From NCBI GenBank assembly GCA_019114305.1, contig DXFU01000057.1, positions 104,166-168,165 on the forward strand: a DNA stretch of 64,000 nucleotides, in the 5' to 3' direction. The stretch is from Candidatus Hungatella pullicola (GTDB lineage Bacteria > Bacillota > Clostridia > Lachnospirales > Lachnospiraceae). Under the pieces are notes generated by a model. That model worked only from the letters and a program-made list of their open reading frames with translations. It was not told where the DNA came from and ran no database searches. The position numbers and the translations under genes were made by a program. Positions 53,453 to 63,000 of the stretch are shown piece after piece. How positions within the stretch are numbered: the first letter of the stretch is position 1; each line of letters begins with the position of its first letter.

Positions 53453-54058
53453 TTATAGATTATGAAAAAAGAGCGGGGCACTTTTATCTTTTTCTGACAT
53501 GAAAGATAAGCTTTGGTTCATAGATACTCCCGCCCTCTTCTCCGTATCCCACATAATTCCAGATTTTCCATCTGAAGAATGAATATCAGGGCTGTCATAA
53601 CGCAGTGCGCAGGCGTGTTCCCTGCTGTAATCATTGTCTACCCACCACTGAAGCTCTGTATGATCCTCTAAAGTCAGATAACCGTGTGCAAACCCTCTGG
53701 GCAGATACATTTGACAGCCCGTTCCCCTTTTGCTGCTTCCCAGGTCTGACAAGTATGCCGCCCCATAAGTTCCAAAGGTGGGACTGTCTTTTCTCAGATC
53801 AACAGCTACGTTCCACACGGATCCTCTGACGCACTGTACCAGTTTGGCCTGAGCATAGGCGCCTTTCTGAAAATGAAGGCCCCGGATGGTTCCTTTATAT
53901 TTTGTGTAGGAATGATTTTGCTGAAAAAAATCAGACTCAATGCCAAGATCCTTCAGTTTTTTTCTATTGAAAACTTCTGACAGCCAGCCTCTGGCATCTC
54001 CAATCAGCTCTGGAGTAAGAAGTACAATGTCCGGAATATCTGTTAAATGGATTTTCAT
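53453..54058 (-). CDS. rfbC: RmlC-like dTDP-sugar 3,5-epimerase, variant active site
   Basis: Cupin epimerase acting on a dTDP-4-keto-6-deoxy sugar. RGLHFQ, QAKLVQCVRGSVWNVAVDLR and LPRGFAHGYLTL give the His, Lys and Asp/His pieces of the active site. Where most RmlC proteins have the catalytic tyrosine (LYK..NYY), this one reads LQWWVDNDYS, so the first Tyr is Trp. The C-terminal part has an insertion before SEKDKSAP. 201 residues. No rmlA, B or D is nearby, so it may act on another sugar or work with distant genes. Confidence 0.85.
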   Translation of the reverse strand: MKIHLTDIPDIVLLTPELIGDARGWLSEVFNRKKLKDLGIESDFFQQNHSYTKYKGTIRGLHFQKGAYAQAKLVQCVRGSVWNVAVDLRKDSPTFGTYGAAYLSDLGSSKRGTGCQMYLPRGFAHGYLTLEDHTELQWWVDNDYSREHACALRYDSPDIHSSDGKSGIMWDTEKRAGVSMNQSLSFMSEKDKSAPLFFHNL

Positions 54059-54118
54059 AGTTTTCCGCCTTTCTTCTTAACTTTATTTCTATTATATAAT
54101 TACAATTTTTCAGCCTGT

Positions 54119-54147
54119 TTGTCAAAGATAAATCCTCACTGTATGAT
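54119..54147 (+). promoter_or_regulatory. Predicted antisense promoter downstream of the toxin-like gene
   Basis: TTGTCA and TATGAT with a 17-base spacer, firing rightward at about 54154 towards the 3' end of the minus-strand toxin-like gene. There is no plus-strand ORF to explain it. Confidence 0.55.
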
Positions 54148-54153
54148 TCATAC

Positions 54154-54235
54154 CTCCACATCAGGGATTGACACCCCTTTTTCATATGGAAACAGCTGTC
54201 TGATATGATGACAAAAAAATATTACTTTTTGTGTT
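54154..54235 (+). ncRNA. Possible antisense antitoxin RNA
   Basis: Inferred from the promoter at 54119-54147. Its RNA would be complementary to the 3' end of the toxin-like mRNA, including 54190-54202 and the last codons. The end is a guess: only an AT-rich stem (ACAAAAA/TTTTTGT, about 54211-54232) is seen. Confidence 0.3.
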
Positions 54236-54340
54236 CCTCTATGTAGGTTAAAATGGTAAAGATTGTCAGAATCAGAGTTAATACTTCATTTATGTTCATC
54301 CGCTTTCTCCCCTTCCTAAAAATACAACAGACAGCTGTTT
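54190..54340. repeat. 13-bp inverted repeat flanking the toxin-like ORF
   Basis: AAACAGCTGTCTG at 54190-54202 and its exact complement CAGACAGCTGTTT at 54328-54340, 125 bases apart. In the minus-strand mRNA the 5' leader and 3' tail could pair. The core ACAGCTGT is itself a palindrome, so two protein-binding sites are an alternative. Confidence 0.6.
54222..54299 (-). CDS. Putative type I toxin peptide (BsrE/TxpA-like, 25 aa)
   Basis: A 25-codon ORF with an unusually strong ribosome site (GGAAGGGGAG about nine bases before the ATG). The peptide is one hydrophobic helix with a charged tail: EVLTLILT near the start, ILTYIEEHKK at the end. This agrees with the membrane toxins BsrE and BsrH of Bacillus, as I recall them, which are about 30 residues and end LLTYIEK- or LLAYIK-like. 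A TATAAT at 54370-54375 could start its mRNA, without a good -35. It lies between the NACHT operon terminator and the rmlC-like gene. Confidence 0.55.
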   Translation of the reverse strand: MNINEVLTLILTIFTILTYIEEHKK

Positions 54341-54420
54341 ACCTGCCCTGGTGCAATGCCCTGGCTTAGATTATACATATCATGGCCCGGACGGCTTTTC
54401 TTTGTATTTCATGGAATACG

Positions 54421-54447
54421 AAAAAAAGCAGGGAAACAGATCCCTGC
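54421..54447 (-). terminator. Terminator of the kinase-NACHT operon
   Basis: GCAGGGA and TCCCTGC around a 6-base loop, followed on the minus strand by seven T. Just beyond the stop of the 855-residue protein. Confidence 0.9.
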
Positions 54448-54465
54448 CATTCTCCCAATCTGTAT

Positions 54466-57033
54466 TTATAAAGTTTCCAAAATCCTTTCATAGCCATATC
54501 TAAGAGACTCAGCCTCTGTCATACCATGGGTCAGATATTCTATAATCTCCTTCAGCGTCTCCTTACATTCATTGACTTTTGCCAAAAATTTCTGGTAAGC
54601 TGCTCTTATATCCTCTGTCTCTGACATACGGCAATAACAGTTTTTTATAAGCCGCACATTACCGCTGATTGTATGCCACACAGTTAAATCTTCTTCCAGC
54701 TCCTGTATGCTTTTAAACCATCTGCTTCCCTCAATCCGTGTCATCTTGCTCTTATCCTTTGCAAAATGATTGAGATGAAACCTCTTTTCATAATATCCAA
54801 TGGAAAAATTTAAAGTTCCTCCCCAAAACACCCAGTATATGCAGTATTCCTCAACCATTTTCATACAGGAGGAGCAGCTGTTTTTCAGCCGTTCTCCCAT
54901 ATTATCCCCCAAAACCTTGTTTATCCCTCCCATTACGGCAAACCATTGATCATACAACGTTTTTAAGCAGCCTGCGCTGTGATATTGACGCAGATCAATC
55001 TGGGCAGCTTTCCCCATAGTCCATATCAGCGCCCCTTCTATCATTTCCTGCTGTTTTTTCTGACCATTCTCCTTGCGTCTATCATAGTTTTTCTCTTCTC
55101 CCAGTATCATATCTGCCAGCTCTTCCGCGTAAAAGGTTCCAAATCCGTTTAAGTTTTCCATATATTCGGAAAAAGTAATCTGTCCCATCCTGTCAGGACT
55201 TTCCTGTGCCGTCTGATCTGCAGATGTCTCCCACTCAAAAAGCCATCTCAGCAGTTCCTGCTCTGTCCTTATCTTCTCTTCATCGTTCCGATTCTCATTC
55301 TGAATAAACTGGATTAGGGCAGCTGACATCATGATAATTCCAAATTGGATTTCCCCAACCTTTGTTTTACCGAAAGCGCCAGCTCTGGTTAATGCAATAT
55401 CGTACCATTGAAATCGCTGCCAAAAACGGTATCCCTTATCAGCTGCTGTTGCATCAAATCCATCTGGCATCCGTCTCAGTACGTCTCTGGCTGTTATGTA
55501 TCCAACATAGGACTGGAGCTTTAAAAGAATAGGGATGGGAAGATTTTTTGTCCCCTCACAAAGATTTAAAGCAGATTCCACCATCTCTTCCCTGATTGTG
55601 ACTGGCCGAAACCCCTTCCACCCCAATAATTCCATATATGGGTTTAACCCTGTACTGGTTCTGACTCCGCAGGCCAGGGCAAAATCTATCATTTCCCTGC
55701 GGTTCCAGCGGTAGAAGGGCAAAGGATGGCGTATCCCTCCAAATTCCCGAATGCGCGTTTTGCCTTTACACCACAGCAAATACTCATTTAAAAACAGGCT
55801 GAGAGCGGTCTGGCTGGCGCTGCCGCTGCTTTTTGTAAATACAGTATCCCCATTTCTCATTTCTGGCTGCAGCACCTGTGCAATTAATACAGTATTCCCG
55901 GTTTGGGAGCGCACCTTTTCTTTTACCAATTCCACATCCAATGCAAAGGATAATATGGTTTCACCGCCCTTTTCATCCTCTTCAAATAAAGACACCTTCT
56001 TAAGCTGCTTAACAGCTTTATTTCTATTGGATAAGATCCGTTCCCTGAACAATGGCGTGTTTTCATAGCCGCTTCTTCCGCTTTTTCCATACTCTCTCAT
56101 AATAAGGGAGACGGCCCGCCAGCAGGCCTCCCCCATAGGACGTATGCCTTCCTCTGCAAAATGCCTCAGGGCTTCCTCTATCCTTGATTCTGCTGACAAA
56201 CGCTCCGCCAAATCCAAACATGCTATGGTTCCCCGCTGCTTTCGTTTCCTTGTGCGGCTGTTTGCCGCAGTTATACCGTCACAAGAGCATATATCTCTCT
56301 TTTCTTCCAATGCCCGCTCCAAATGAACCTGAAGTACAATCATCCGCTGCAGTTCATCCTGCCTTTCCAATGAAAGAGGCAGTTCCCACCCTATCATGGA
56401 ATCCCCAAGCTTTTGAGCCAGCTGGTAATAATAAGTAATTCCCTGGGTTCTGTTCTCTTTTTGAAGAGAATTGACCTCCTGTTCACTGTTCTTCCATCTA
56501 TCCGCCAAACAGGCAACCAGATGTTTTTCATAATCCTCGTATAATTCAATACAGTCCCTAAATGTTAGTTTTTTTTCGTGCTTATCGTTCCACCTTAGCA
56601 GAAGCCGAAAGAAACCCTCTTTGTAATGAAGGGGATACAAAGGTCTGACATAATAAGAGGGGTTTTCTGTGGAACAGGCCTCTAAACACTCATCTGCCTC
56701 TGCCATACTCAGGCCTGAGGTTATCAGCAGGCACATAACCACTTCCCTTTTATCATAAGTTTCTTTTACGTGATATAAAACCGGAAATGTTTTTTTATAT
56801 TTCCATATGGTTTCAATCTGATTCTTCCATCTCGTTTTTGTGAATTTATCCGCCCCGGCAGCAAAACGCCAAAGCACTTCCCCCTCTGTCTCCAAACGCC
56901 AAGACAGCTGTTCCAATGTCATATATTTTGCAAAAAACTGCTCTATACAGCTTTTATCCCCTCTGCCCAATTTCTTTTTTTCCTTCTGGTACAGTTTTTC
57001 TGCTGTTTCCAGAATACTTCTTGTATCTTTCAT
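54466..57033 (-). CDS. Unknown 855-aa partner of the kinase-NACHT protein
   Basis: Not recognised. Soluble, largely helical, with no signal peptide or clear membrane segment. Visible features: a segment at ~95-150 (EVVMCLLITSGLSMAEADECLEAC, then VRPLYPLHYKEGF), a basic patch near 262 (RTRKRKQRG), and a cysteine cluster CSSCMKMVEEYC in the last 130 residues. ATG at 57033 with AGGTGA overlapping the stop of the gene before; the gap is four bases, so the two are made together. The NACHT partner suggests a signalling or effector role, but this is inference from position only. Confidence 0.8.
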   Translation of the reverse strand: MKDTRSILETAEKLYQKEKKKLGRGDKSCIEQFFAKYMTLEQLSWRLETEGEVLWRFAAGADKFTKTRWKNQIETIWKYKKTFPVLYHVKETYDKREVVMCLLITSGLSMAEADECLEACSTENPSYYVRPLYPLHYKEGFFRLLLRWNDKHEKKLTFRDCIELYEDYEKHLVACLADRWKNSEQEVNSLQKENRTQGITYYYQLAQKLGDSMIGWELPLSLERQDELQRMIVLQVHLERALEEKRDICSCDGITAANSRTRKRKQRGTIACLDLAERLSAESRIEEALRHFAEEGIRPMGEACWRAVSLIMREYGKSGRSGYENTPLFRERILSNRNKAVKQLKKVSLFEEDEKGGETILSFALDVELVKEKVRSQTGNTVLIAQVLQPEMRNGDTVFTKSSGSASQTALSLFLNEYLLWCKGKTRIREFGGIRHPLPFYRWNRREMIDFALACGVRTSTGLNPYMELLGWKGFRPVTIREEMVESALNLCEGTKNLPIPILLKLQSYVGYITARDVLRRMPDGFDATAADKGYRFWQRFQWYDIALTRAGAFGKTKVGEIQFGIIMMSAALIQFIQNENRNDEEKIRTEQELLRWLFEWETSADQTAQESPDRMGQITFSEYMENLNGFGTFYAEELADMILGEEKNYDRRKENGQKKQQEMIEGALIWTMGKAAQIDLRQYHSAGCLKTLYDQWFAVMGGINKVLGDNMGERLKNSCSSCMKMVEEYCIYWVFWGGTLNFSIGYYEKRFHLNHFAKDKSKMTRIEGSRWFKSIQELEEDLTVWHTISGNVRLIKNCYCRMSETEDIRAAYQKFLAKVNECKETLKEIIEYLTHGMTEAESLRYGYERILETL

Positions 57034-57037
57034 ACTG

Positions 57038-60000
57038 TCACCTGATCCTGTGGGCCCGAAAGTAGGTCTGGTATACCAAAAGGGCCATCCACGAACTATT
57101 AAAATAAGGAAATCCCACCTGCAAAAACGGAGCAGAATAGGGAGGAATCAGCTGGAGTCCCAGGTTTGGAAGCAAATAAATGATAAACTGTATAGTAAGA
57201 AAGAAACTGCATCCATAGCAAATATGCCGGTCCACCGGAACTCTCTGATGCCTTGCTCCTTTAAAAAGCAGATAAAAAAGCAGGACAAACAGACCGATTA
57301 CCCCTATTCCCGCAAGGATTCCATATCGCCCAAAAATAAAATTAATCTGATAATAACTGAAATACTCCCAATTTTCCTCCGCAATTTCCGGCACATAGCC
57401 TGCACCCATCAGCCTCATATGCCTTAACACTTCTCTGCTTCGTTGGATATATGGTTCCCATCTTACCCTATAATCCTCCAGCCTTAACAGAAAAATGCCG
57501 CTGTTCTCTGCCCGTTTCAGGATATACAGAAACATTCCTGCCAAGCAGGCAGCAATTCCCAAAGCGTTCAGGAGAAATGCCCCTGCTTTTTTCAGATCAA
57601 ACCTCTGAAGTTTCATGGAGGTCATGTAAAACCATGTCACCGCGGTAAATAAAATATAAGTAAACAGTATGGTTTCCGACATTCTGTGACAGTCAAATAA
57701 CTGATATCCCAGCAGAATCACTGCAGCCATATACAAAACCGACAACAGACCATGGTTTCTATCCCTTTTCAGCATGACGATATAGAGAGGAAATACAAAC
57801 CACATATACGTATTAAAATATTGAAAATCAAAATTGATTAACATCTCCTGTCCATAATGCTTCCACCCAACAGGAAACAGCGCAAACACTGCCGCTAACG
57901 CAAGATACATGGCTTCATCCCATTTCCTGGACTCCAAAGAATTGGTTGCCCGAGGCAAAAAAGCTGCCGTAAGAAAGGCAAGAAAGATTCCTGACACAAA
58001 AAACCTTGCCATTCTGTATTCCATAACTTCTCTCACATAGGTGTCGACCCCTGCTTCCACTGCGTCATAAAAGAAGCAGCTCAATACGGTCAATGCCAGC
58101 ACTACAAGAAGGGATGGCAGATTAACCTTTTTCCATCTCTCCTTCAGCGGTTTCAGCTGACTTCCATCTGACAGCTGAGTTTTTCTCACCTGGCCCACAA
58201 CATTTCGTGCTTTTTCCCCTTTGTCTTTCCCTAATTTCCATAACCAGCCTGGTTCTGCCTGTCTGTCCTTTGGCGCGTCTATGACGCAGCCTGTACACAG
58301 CAAGTGGTCCTCTGGTTTATATTCATACACATCTTCTCCCCTCAAATCCCAGAATAAAACGCTGCCTGGCCCCCATGATTTCGTTTTTTGGTGAAACACT
58401 GCAGTCTCTCCAGTCATAAATGCATTTTCAACGTACCTGCCCTGCAGCAGTTTCATTTCTACCCCTTCATCGTAATTTCTATGGTACAATTTTAATACCT
58501 GTGAGTTGTAATCCCCTTCATAAGAGGATACTATGATTCCTCCCGTACAGCCAATTACCTTATCCTCTGCATCAATCACATCTACAAAAAAAGGCTTTTT
58601 ATTTTCCTTTTGAAGATACAGGCTCTTGAATTCGCACTGGGAAAACACCATGTCCTGATTCCATATTACATTTCTGTCATCATCAAACCAATCGTCAATA
58701 TCATCAGATTCCTCAGGAATAACTAAAAGATCTGTGATGCTTTTCTCAAGACGGTCCCATATGGTTTGGGGCTCATTCTTTCTCCTTTTATGAGGCTTTC
58801 TTCTTACGGGATACGTAGGTTTTTCAGCTTCCTCAATAATCCTGTATTTTCCAGAAACAATGAAATGAAACTGTCTCTCCATTTTTTGAATATGCCTTTT
58901 TTCCACCTCCACAGGCAGTTCCTCGTTTCTGTTCCAGGTTTCCAGAGCCATATATTTCTGCAAAGGAAATACGCTGTAGTCCATTCCAATATAATAGATC
59001 AGCAGCCAGTCTCCGGTATCATCAAAATCAATATGGGTCAGCTTATATTGCTGTGGTATGGGAATTATCCAGGAATCTATCACCAAACCTGACCCCCCGT
59101 CCCAACAGGTGACTGTTTTTCCTGATATACCCAGAATCTTTTCCTGCTTTCCGTCCCCAAATAATTTATCATATTTTTTTCCTGTTTCCTGTAAAATAAT
59201 ATGGCGGCTTACTGTTCCGGTGCCTGCATCAATCCATTTTACAATTTGTTTTCCGTTAAAGCTTATGATCATCCCTGGAAGATTGGTTCTTCCAATGATG
59301 AAGGTATCCAGCTTCTTCTTATAACGGTGAATGCAGGAAAAACTGCCGCTTGCCGTATCAATTTCAAAAATCCCATCTTCCCCATTTGCAATCATAATGC
59401 CGTTTTTCAGATGAAAACTGTGGACTGCACAGGGTAAGGTCCATAGAGTCTGTTTTGTCTCCCCGTCAACTTTCATACACTGGTGGTCATACAGAGCAAT
59501 CAACGCGTCTTCACCTGGAAGCATCTGAATCTGAGAGTCTGCTGATAAACCGAGTTCTTTTAATTTTCCTGACTGAATCAATGCATTCTCCCATTGATTG
59601 GTATCATCCGGTTTGTATTGGGCCAGGGAGCCATATCCATTTCTCTCCGTTTTATCGCCGTCAGTATCATTTCTTACAATTACATATACCGTTCCATTTT
59701 TCCTGTCGCAGGCTACTGCTTCTATCCGCCTATTTTCATCCGGATCCTGCATATGCAGAGCTGTGCTCAGCTTCCCGGCAGCTGTATCCCATAGCCCTAC
59801 GCAGCCCGGCCTCTGTTCTACGTCTCCAATGAGGAACTGTCCTTCTCCTGCATAGCTGAACCAAAAGGTTTCAGAGGACGAATCCAAGAAGGATTCTTGA
59901 TCTGGAAGAACGCATGTTCCCTCCAGAAAAATTTTCTCAGGATCGTCTTCTTTCTTACTGGTTTTCTCCATGTGCCTTTCATCCAGATTTACTAAAAACA

Positions 60001-63000
60001 GCTTCACCGTACCTGATAAATCATTTTTTATACACAATGCGAATCGGCCTGGCAAATCTGTTCTTGCAGCCTTAAGAAACTGTCCATACACAGGAAACAA
60101 GCGCAGGATTTTTTCCTGTGAGCGCCTGAAACAATAGAGAGTTGTCTTCTCTTGTATTTCTTCTTCCCTGTTATTGGCTCTCCCACGAAAAGGAAAAAGA
60201 AACGTTTCCTTCTTTCCCGGCAGCCTTCTTTTTTTCTTTCTTCCGCGGTTTTCACTTACAATCAGGAATATATCACCGCTTTCTCCTGTGTACTCTGCAT
60301 ATACAAGATCTCTGATCCCTTCTCCTAAAACCGACTGCTCCCCGGTATCCAGATTCAGTTCTGCAAGCATACCTGTAATTTCATTGACCAGCAGCAGTTT
60401 CCTCTCTGAAGGATGAATGGAACAGCAAATAAATTTTCCCTGGTCTTTGGTCTCCTCCAACGCCTGCCGGGCATACTTGGCCTCTGAAAAAGTTGCGCAA
60501 AGCCACTGATTTTCTGATGGGTTATAATGAGAAAAATTAATTCCATAAAGAGAAATCCCCTGCAAATACAATCCATCCAGGGAAAGGCCTGCAAAATCCG
60601 TTTCCCCCGTATTCTGAATCCGGCTGTGCTTTAGGATTTCTATGGTATTTCTCAGTCCGGTGTGAAAGGCCTTTCCTGTGGGATCAATTCCTTTCACCCA
60701 CGGAAAGCGATACAAATCAAGGAAACGCCCGATAATTTCCTGCTCCTCTTCTCTGACATCCGGGATTTTCCACTTCCTGTCTGACAAATCAAAAAAAGGC
60801 ATATTATGGTGCTCTCCAAGCATCTCCCCAACAAAGGAACATAAATACGGAGGCAGCTCTTTTTCCTGGAAAGGCTTTACTGCCGCGCAAAATTTATCCC
60901 TGTCCGGAAGAATTCCTTCCTCTTCCTCATACTCCAGGGCCTGCAGCATACGATTTTTAATTGCACACGCGGCAAAATAGTCCCGGAAATACTGATGGGT
61001 AAAGAACAGTGCCTGGTCGGCGGTCATGCGCATAATGCCAAGTACGTCACAGGCATAGTCTGCGATGCGCAGCCCCCTGTCAATTTCATAGATTTTAGCA
61101 AAAATATCCCTGACATCAATGTGATAGCCGTAAAATGTCCTCGTCCAACGGACATGTGTCTCCTCTCGGAACCTTTTTAAAGTGCTTTCCAAAAACACAG
61201 TAAGCCGATCCCAGGATATGTAAAAATGATTGGTGGAAACCATCTCAATTCCAATCTCCGGTATGATAAAATCAAGAAGCACACGGATAGAAAGATCCAT
61301 CCGCAGTTTTAAATCGGGATCGTAGGATTTACTCTTATACTTAGCCTGAGACTGAAGTTTTTCCCCATATACAACTGTATGATCCAGAGTTTCTCTTTTA
61401 TCATGGAAAAAACGGCTTAGAATTTCTCCCTGTCTTGTAAGTCCCTGCCTTTCCGATACAAAACAATACATAATCAGGAAAAACGGTATTCTCAGACAAT
61501 TCCACAAGCGGTATTCCTTACTGGATACATCTTCCTTTTTCTGAATCAATCTGTTGAATTCTGCCTGGCTTAACCTCCCGCCAGTTACTGCCTCCTGAAG
61601 CATTTCAGAAATATTAGTATCGTCCAGTCCTACGGTTTTCAGACGTTTCAAATGATCAGAGGAAAGCTCATGAATATCGTTCCGTCCCGCAATTATGAGA
61701 CGCATATTCTTTGCATACAGCAGATAATGATTCAGCGAATCAACAAAATGAACTCTGCTGATTGTATCTGCAAACCCCACTTCATTTAATCCATCCAACA
61801 AAATCGTATAGGCCTTTCCGCCTCTTTCCGGGTGACGGAACAGGTCTTCCCGGACAGCCCTCACATAGGGATGGTTTTTATCTGCAAAGCGCCCCGGTTT
61901 CCCAAGAAAATAAGATGCTATAAACTGTTCTATAAATGTACCCTTTTCCTCTTCTGAATACCAATCTTTATGATTTTGGGAAAGAACGCATAATTCCATA
62001 AATACCAATGGGCGGTTGAAATCAGCGTTATCCCCTCCATAAAACTGGTTCATGATATCAATAAGGCTTGTGGTTTTTCCAACACCGCCGTCCCCAATCA
62101 TTAACAGGGAATTCTGACTGTTGAAAGAATTCTCCATAAAATCTTTCAGAAGCATTGGTTTTGCAGAATCCGAATCTGTAAATTTTGCTCTCCCTTTTTT
62201 TAGTTCCAATCCAACCTGGGGTAAAATTCTTCGGATAATATCCTGATTGGCAAAACGCTGGTGAGCCATCTCTGTATACGATGTTTTAAGTAATGTGCAA
62301 AGGTATTCCCTGCTGATTCCAGTCTTCTTTATGAGATCAAGAAGTTTCCTGACAGTCAGGATTATTCCTGAATCATATTCTGTCTGAAGCAGAAACAGCT
62401 CTTCCAGTTCCTTAAAAATCACATGGTAATCTTCTGCCCCCGGTATTTCCATGATATTTTCCTGACCGCAGTGTGTCAGATAATTGATCTCATATTTTAC
62501 AGCCTTCTCTTCACAGATCTCTTCCAGATGGTCTTCCGTTATTGGGTATTCTATGGGAGAACGGCCTGTAAGCAGATACCAGAAAATCTGTACTGCGGCA
62601 TACCAGTCATCTGATTCCTGAAGTTTATCCCGAATTCCCTCCCAAAGTTGGGGATGGACATACCCTTCCGTCCCTCCAATAAACTGTGCTGCCTGGTTTT
62701 CTCCCGAACAGACAGAACAGCCAAAATCCAAAAGAGCCATGGGATATGTCCGCTCTCTTTCAGACTCCATTCCCGTATCATACAAATATATATTGGACGG
62801 AGACAAATCTCCATGTATAATCCCTGTTTCCTTATGCAGGTTATTGATCAGCTTAAATAAATCATAGGCAAGCTGCAGGCGGTCCTGGAGAACCATCTGC
62901 TTCCACTCTTCACTTCTGACAAACTTCTGAAGAGTTCTGCCCTTTCTCACCTCTCTCATAACACCGAAAATAATTCCGCTTTCCTGCTCCTGAACACACT

